Positions 62,054 through 64,000 of a stretch of DNA of 64,000 nt are shown piece after piece. How positions within the stretch are numbered: position 1 is the stretch's first letter; the number at the start of each line of letters is the position of its first letter. The position numbers and the translations under genes were made by a program. The notes beneath the pieces are model-generated. The model did no database searches. It was not told the DNA's origin and saw only the letters and a program-made list of their open reading frames with translations. Source of the stretch: Truepera sp. bin119 (GTDB lineage: Bacteria > Deinococcota > Deinococci > Deinococcales > Trueperaceae); NCBI GenBank assembly GCA_002239005.1, contig MPNL01000011.1, forward strand, positions 1 to 64,000, read 5' to 3'.

Positions 62054-63258
62054 TGTCGAAGGAGGCAGTCCTAGTCAGCAACGGTCCAGGGGAGCTCTAC
62101 ACCTGGGTCAAACCTGTTCTCGACGAACTCAGGTCTCGAAGCCCGGATGTCAAGGTCACTATCAGTCTGATACCATGTCAGTTCGCCACAGGTCACGAGT
62201 CGAGTATCGCGAGGAGCTTCGGCGCCGACGGGGTTACCACCCCTGCTGAGTTCCTGAGCTTCATGGCCACGGGGAAGCGGCCGAAGGCTTTGGGCAGGTC
62301 CGGCGGCTTCGTCCTCAGCCTCGGTGGCAACGCTGCCTTCGCGATCCGTCTCGCGCGCCGGCTCGGCTACCCGGCCTACCGCTACCATTTCATCCCCATC
62401 TGGAATCGACACCTACGACTGCTGTTCGTTCACGACGTAGACGCGGAGCGGAGGGCTCAACAACTAGGTGCACCTCGGGAGCGGGTTCGGCGGGTAGGAA
62501 ACCTGGTAGCCGATGTGGTTGAGGCGAGCGAACTGGTAGAGGCTCCAGGCTTCCCCCACATCCTCCTCTTCCCTGGTAGCCGTGACCCCTTCGCCGTGGC
62601 ACTCATTCCCCTCCTCCTCTCACTGGCAGATGCGCTCAGCCCACACTACCCCGGCGCCCGCTTCGTTTGGCCCGTGAGCGAGCTACTCACAAACCGGACC
62701 CTCGAAGAGGGTATAGCGGCCCGCCAGAAGGTCTTTCCAGGCAGTGTCGCTGGCCAGCGGGAGGGCACCGTCATCACGACGCCCTCGGGTGCACGGGTCG
62801 AGATGATTCCCGAATCGGAGCGGTACCGGCACATGCGAAGCGCAGACCTAGCCGTGACCATCCCCGGAACCAACACCCTCGAATTGGGCATCGCGGGCGT
62901 TCCCACCATCGTCCTGCTGCCGATGAACATGAACAAGCTAGAGGCCATTCCTCTCGAAGGGGCCGGAAACTGGCTGGGTCTGATCCCACTTATCGGGAAG
63001 CCGCTTAAGCGGCAGGCGGTCAGGCTCTTCGCAAATCGCCTATCCCTGCCCATATCGCTGCCCAACCGAATTACAGGAGAGGACCTCATGGTGGAGGTGC
63101 GCGAAGATCTCTCCCGCGACCAAGTGGCGGCACAAACCGCTGCCCTTATCGATAATCCAGTCGATAGGGCGCGCCGCAGGGCACGCCTGCTCGAGACCAT
63201 GCCGGGCCCAGGTGCCACTCGGCAGCTGGTGTCCGAAATCCTAGTCGATGCGCGGTAG
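62053..63258 (+). CDS. LpxB-like lipid-A-disaccharide synthase family glycosyltransferase
   Basis: 401-aa GT19-like (LpxB-related) protein. It opens VSNGPGELYTWVKPVLDEL rather than the standard LpxB GEASGD motif, and later has LLFPGSRDPF (UDP-binding, LLPGSR-type) and TIPGTNTLELGIAGVPTIVL, the usual SGTATLE-type donor-binding segment. It probably joins two acylated glucosamines, but the N-terminal difference places it in a divergent branch. It is coupled to lpxA (1-nt overlap) and to the ABC exporter (11-nt overlap). Confidence 0.8.
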   Translation: MSKEAVLVSNGPGELYTWVKPVLDELRSRSPDVKVTISLIPCQFATGHESSIARSFGADGVTTPAEFLSFMATGKRPKALGRSGGFVLSLGGNAAFAIRLARRLGYPAYRYHFIPIWNRHLRLLFVHDVDAERRAQQLGAPRERVRRVGNLVADVVEASELVEAPGFPHILLFPGSRDPFAVALIPLLLSLADALSPHYPGARFVWPVSELLTNRTLEEGIAARQKVFPGSVAGQREGTVITTPSGARVEMIPESERYRHMRSADLAVTIPGTNTLELGIAGVPTIVLLPMNMNKLEAIPLEGAGNWLGLIPLIGKPLKRQAVRLFANRLSLPISLPNRITGEDLMVEVREDLSRDQVAAQTAALIDNPVDRARRRARLLETMPGPGATRQLVSEILVDAR

Positions 63259-64000
63259 CTTCCTCATCCCGCTGCTCCCAAGATCCCTCCTAGGCGTGCT
63301 CGGTCTGCTAGCGGCGGTAGGGAACGCTGGCCTCCGGATTGCGATCGTGCCGATTTTCCTCGCCCCGCTATTCGACCGGGTTCTCACGACTGGCGAACTC
63401 AGTGCCCTGCCCGGAATCCTGGGATTGGCGGGGTTAGCTGTCCTAGGCAACTCCCTGCTAATCTTTGCGCAGGATGGACTCTTGGGCCGAGAGGCCGCAG
63501 TCGTAGCCGCACACTGGCGGGAACGTGTCTACGAGGATCTCCTCAGCCGCCGACCGGGCACTCTTCCGGGGACGAGCGGTGGGCTCGCCAGCCGAATTCT
63601 CACCGACCTCAAGGAGGTCGAGACCTTCCTCCAGATTGGGGTGGGGGGGCTAGTCGCCGAGAGTGTCACGATCCTAGGCACGCTCGCCGTATTGACTGTG
63701 CTTAGCCCCGTAACAACCCTCACCCTCCTCGCCTTTACACTACCTCTCGTAGCCACTCTGGGCGTCATGGGCCGCCGGCTGCGGCACGCCTCCACCGCAT
63801 CTCAGGAGGGGATAGAGGAGATCGGAGCACACCTGCAAGAGGGATTCAGGCACCTCCGAATCGCGAGGGCATTCGGAGCCGGCAGATTCCTTCTTGAGCG
63901 GTTCGCTCGCGCCAATCTCAAGACGCGCTTCACCTCGACCCAGAGGGCACGACTAGCCAGCATGCAGGTGCCCGCTTCCCAACTGCTCGTCTTCGCCGCC
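63248..64000 (+). CDS. ABC exporter, MsbA-like, 5' part only
   Basis: The first 251 codons of a half-transporter that continues beyond the window. The visible part is the membrane domain: helices near 8-30 and 55-75, then AAHWRERVYEDLLSRRPG, SRILTDLKEVETFLQIGV (the coupling-helix region of exporters), another helix pair near 137-172, and HLQEGFRHLRIARAFGA. This is the type I exporter pattern of MsbA and related flippases. The ATPase domain is outside. Its place after the lpx genes suggests lipid A flipping; the overlap with the LpxB-like gene supports co-translation. Confidence 0.8.
   Translation, partial: MRGSFLIPLLPRSLLGVLGLLAAVGNAGLRIAIVPIFLAPLFDRVLTTGELSALPGILGLAGLAVLGNSLLIFAQDGLLGREAAVVAAHWRERVYEDLLSRRPGTLPGTSGGLASRILTDLKEVETFLQIGVGGLVAESVTILGTLAVLTVLSPVTTLTLLAFTLPLVATLGVMGRRLRHASTASQEGIEEIGAHLQEGFRHLRIARAFGAGRFLLERFARANLKTRFTSTQRARLASMQVPASQLLVFAA

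Overview
The window is GC-rich bacterial chromosome with no mobile element, rRNA, tRNA or CRISPR array that I can support. It most resembles a member of the Deinococcota (possibly a Truepera-like lineage). The reasons are the gene order cinA-recA-rny, a TrmN-type THUMP methyltransferase, a T-box ahead of valS, and at least nine housekeeping genes with a TANNNT box 5-7 nt before the start codon, the leaderless layout described in Deinococcus. The assignment is inference. A complete LpxA/LpxC/LpxD set is notable because the model species D. radiodurans and T. thermophilus are regarded as lacking lipid A.

Layout. 1-6.3 kb holds sugar genes: a GH127-like arabinofuranosidase (5' end probably outside the window), a family 5 solute-binding protein and a GH36-like alpha-galactosidase. 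6.5-8.6 kb holds a PEP-hydrolase-like TIM barrel and a Tm-1/UPF0261 protein, the two halves of the plant Tm-1 protein as separate genes. A frameshifted sulfopyruvate-decarboxylase-like alpha gene follows. 9.5-13.3 kb holds trmN, a small membrane-anchored protein, gatC and serS. 13.8-27.5 kb is one co-directional minus-strand cluster: threonine-synthase-like PLP enzyme, M14 deacylase, peptide-type binding protein, two permeases, Gfo/Idh oxidoreductase, creatininase, amidohydrolase, a second M14 deacylase, HyuA and HyuB. It looks like an uptake and catabolic operon for a cyclic amide or N-acyl compound, with three tandem 15-bp repeats at its promoter and a divergent SDR gene.

28.9-33.4 kb holds a secreted TPR protein, a NUDIX protein and a MoxR-like AAA/VWA pair. 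33.7-40.1 kb holds cinA, recA, rny, prs, rplY and pth. 40.4-44.5 kb is the phosphate transporter pstSCAB on the minus strand. 44.6-53.8 kb holds valS with its T-box leader, mrp, a membrane pseudokinase, guaA, hrcA, moaD and moaE. 54.3-64 kb is an envelope locus: tsaE, tsaB, mreB, an S55 (SpoIVB-type) peptidase, lpxD, lpxC, a Gfo/Idh oxidoreductase, fabZ, lpxA, an LpxB-like gene and an MsbA-like ABC exporter that runs off the end.

The most promising parts are the 11-gene catabolic cluster with its repeat-bearing promoter, the lipid A operon with an embedded oxidoreductase, the recurrent leaderless promoter architecture, and several enzymes with altered active-site residues (CinA amidase domain, amidohydrolase, GH36, pseudokinase).
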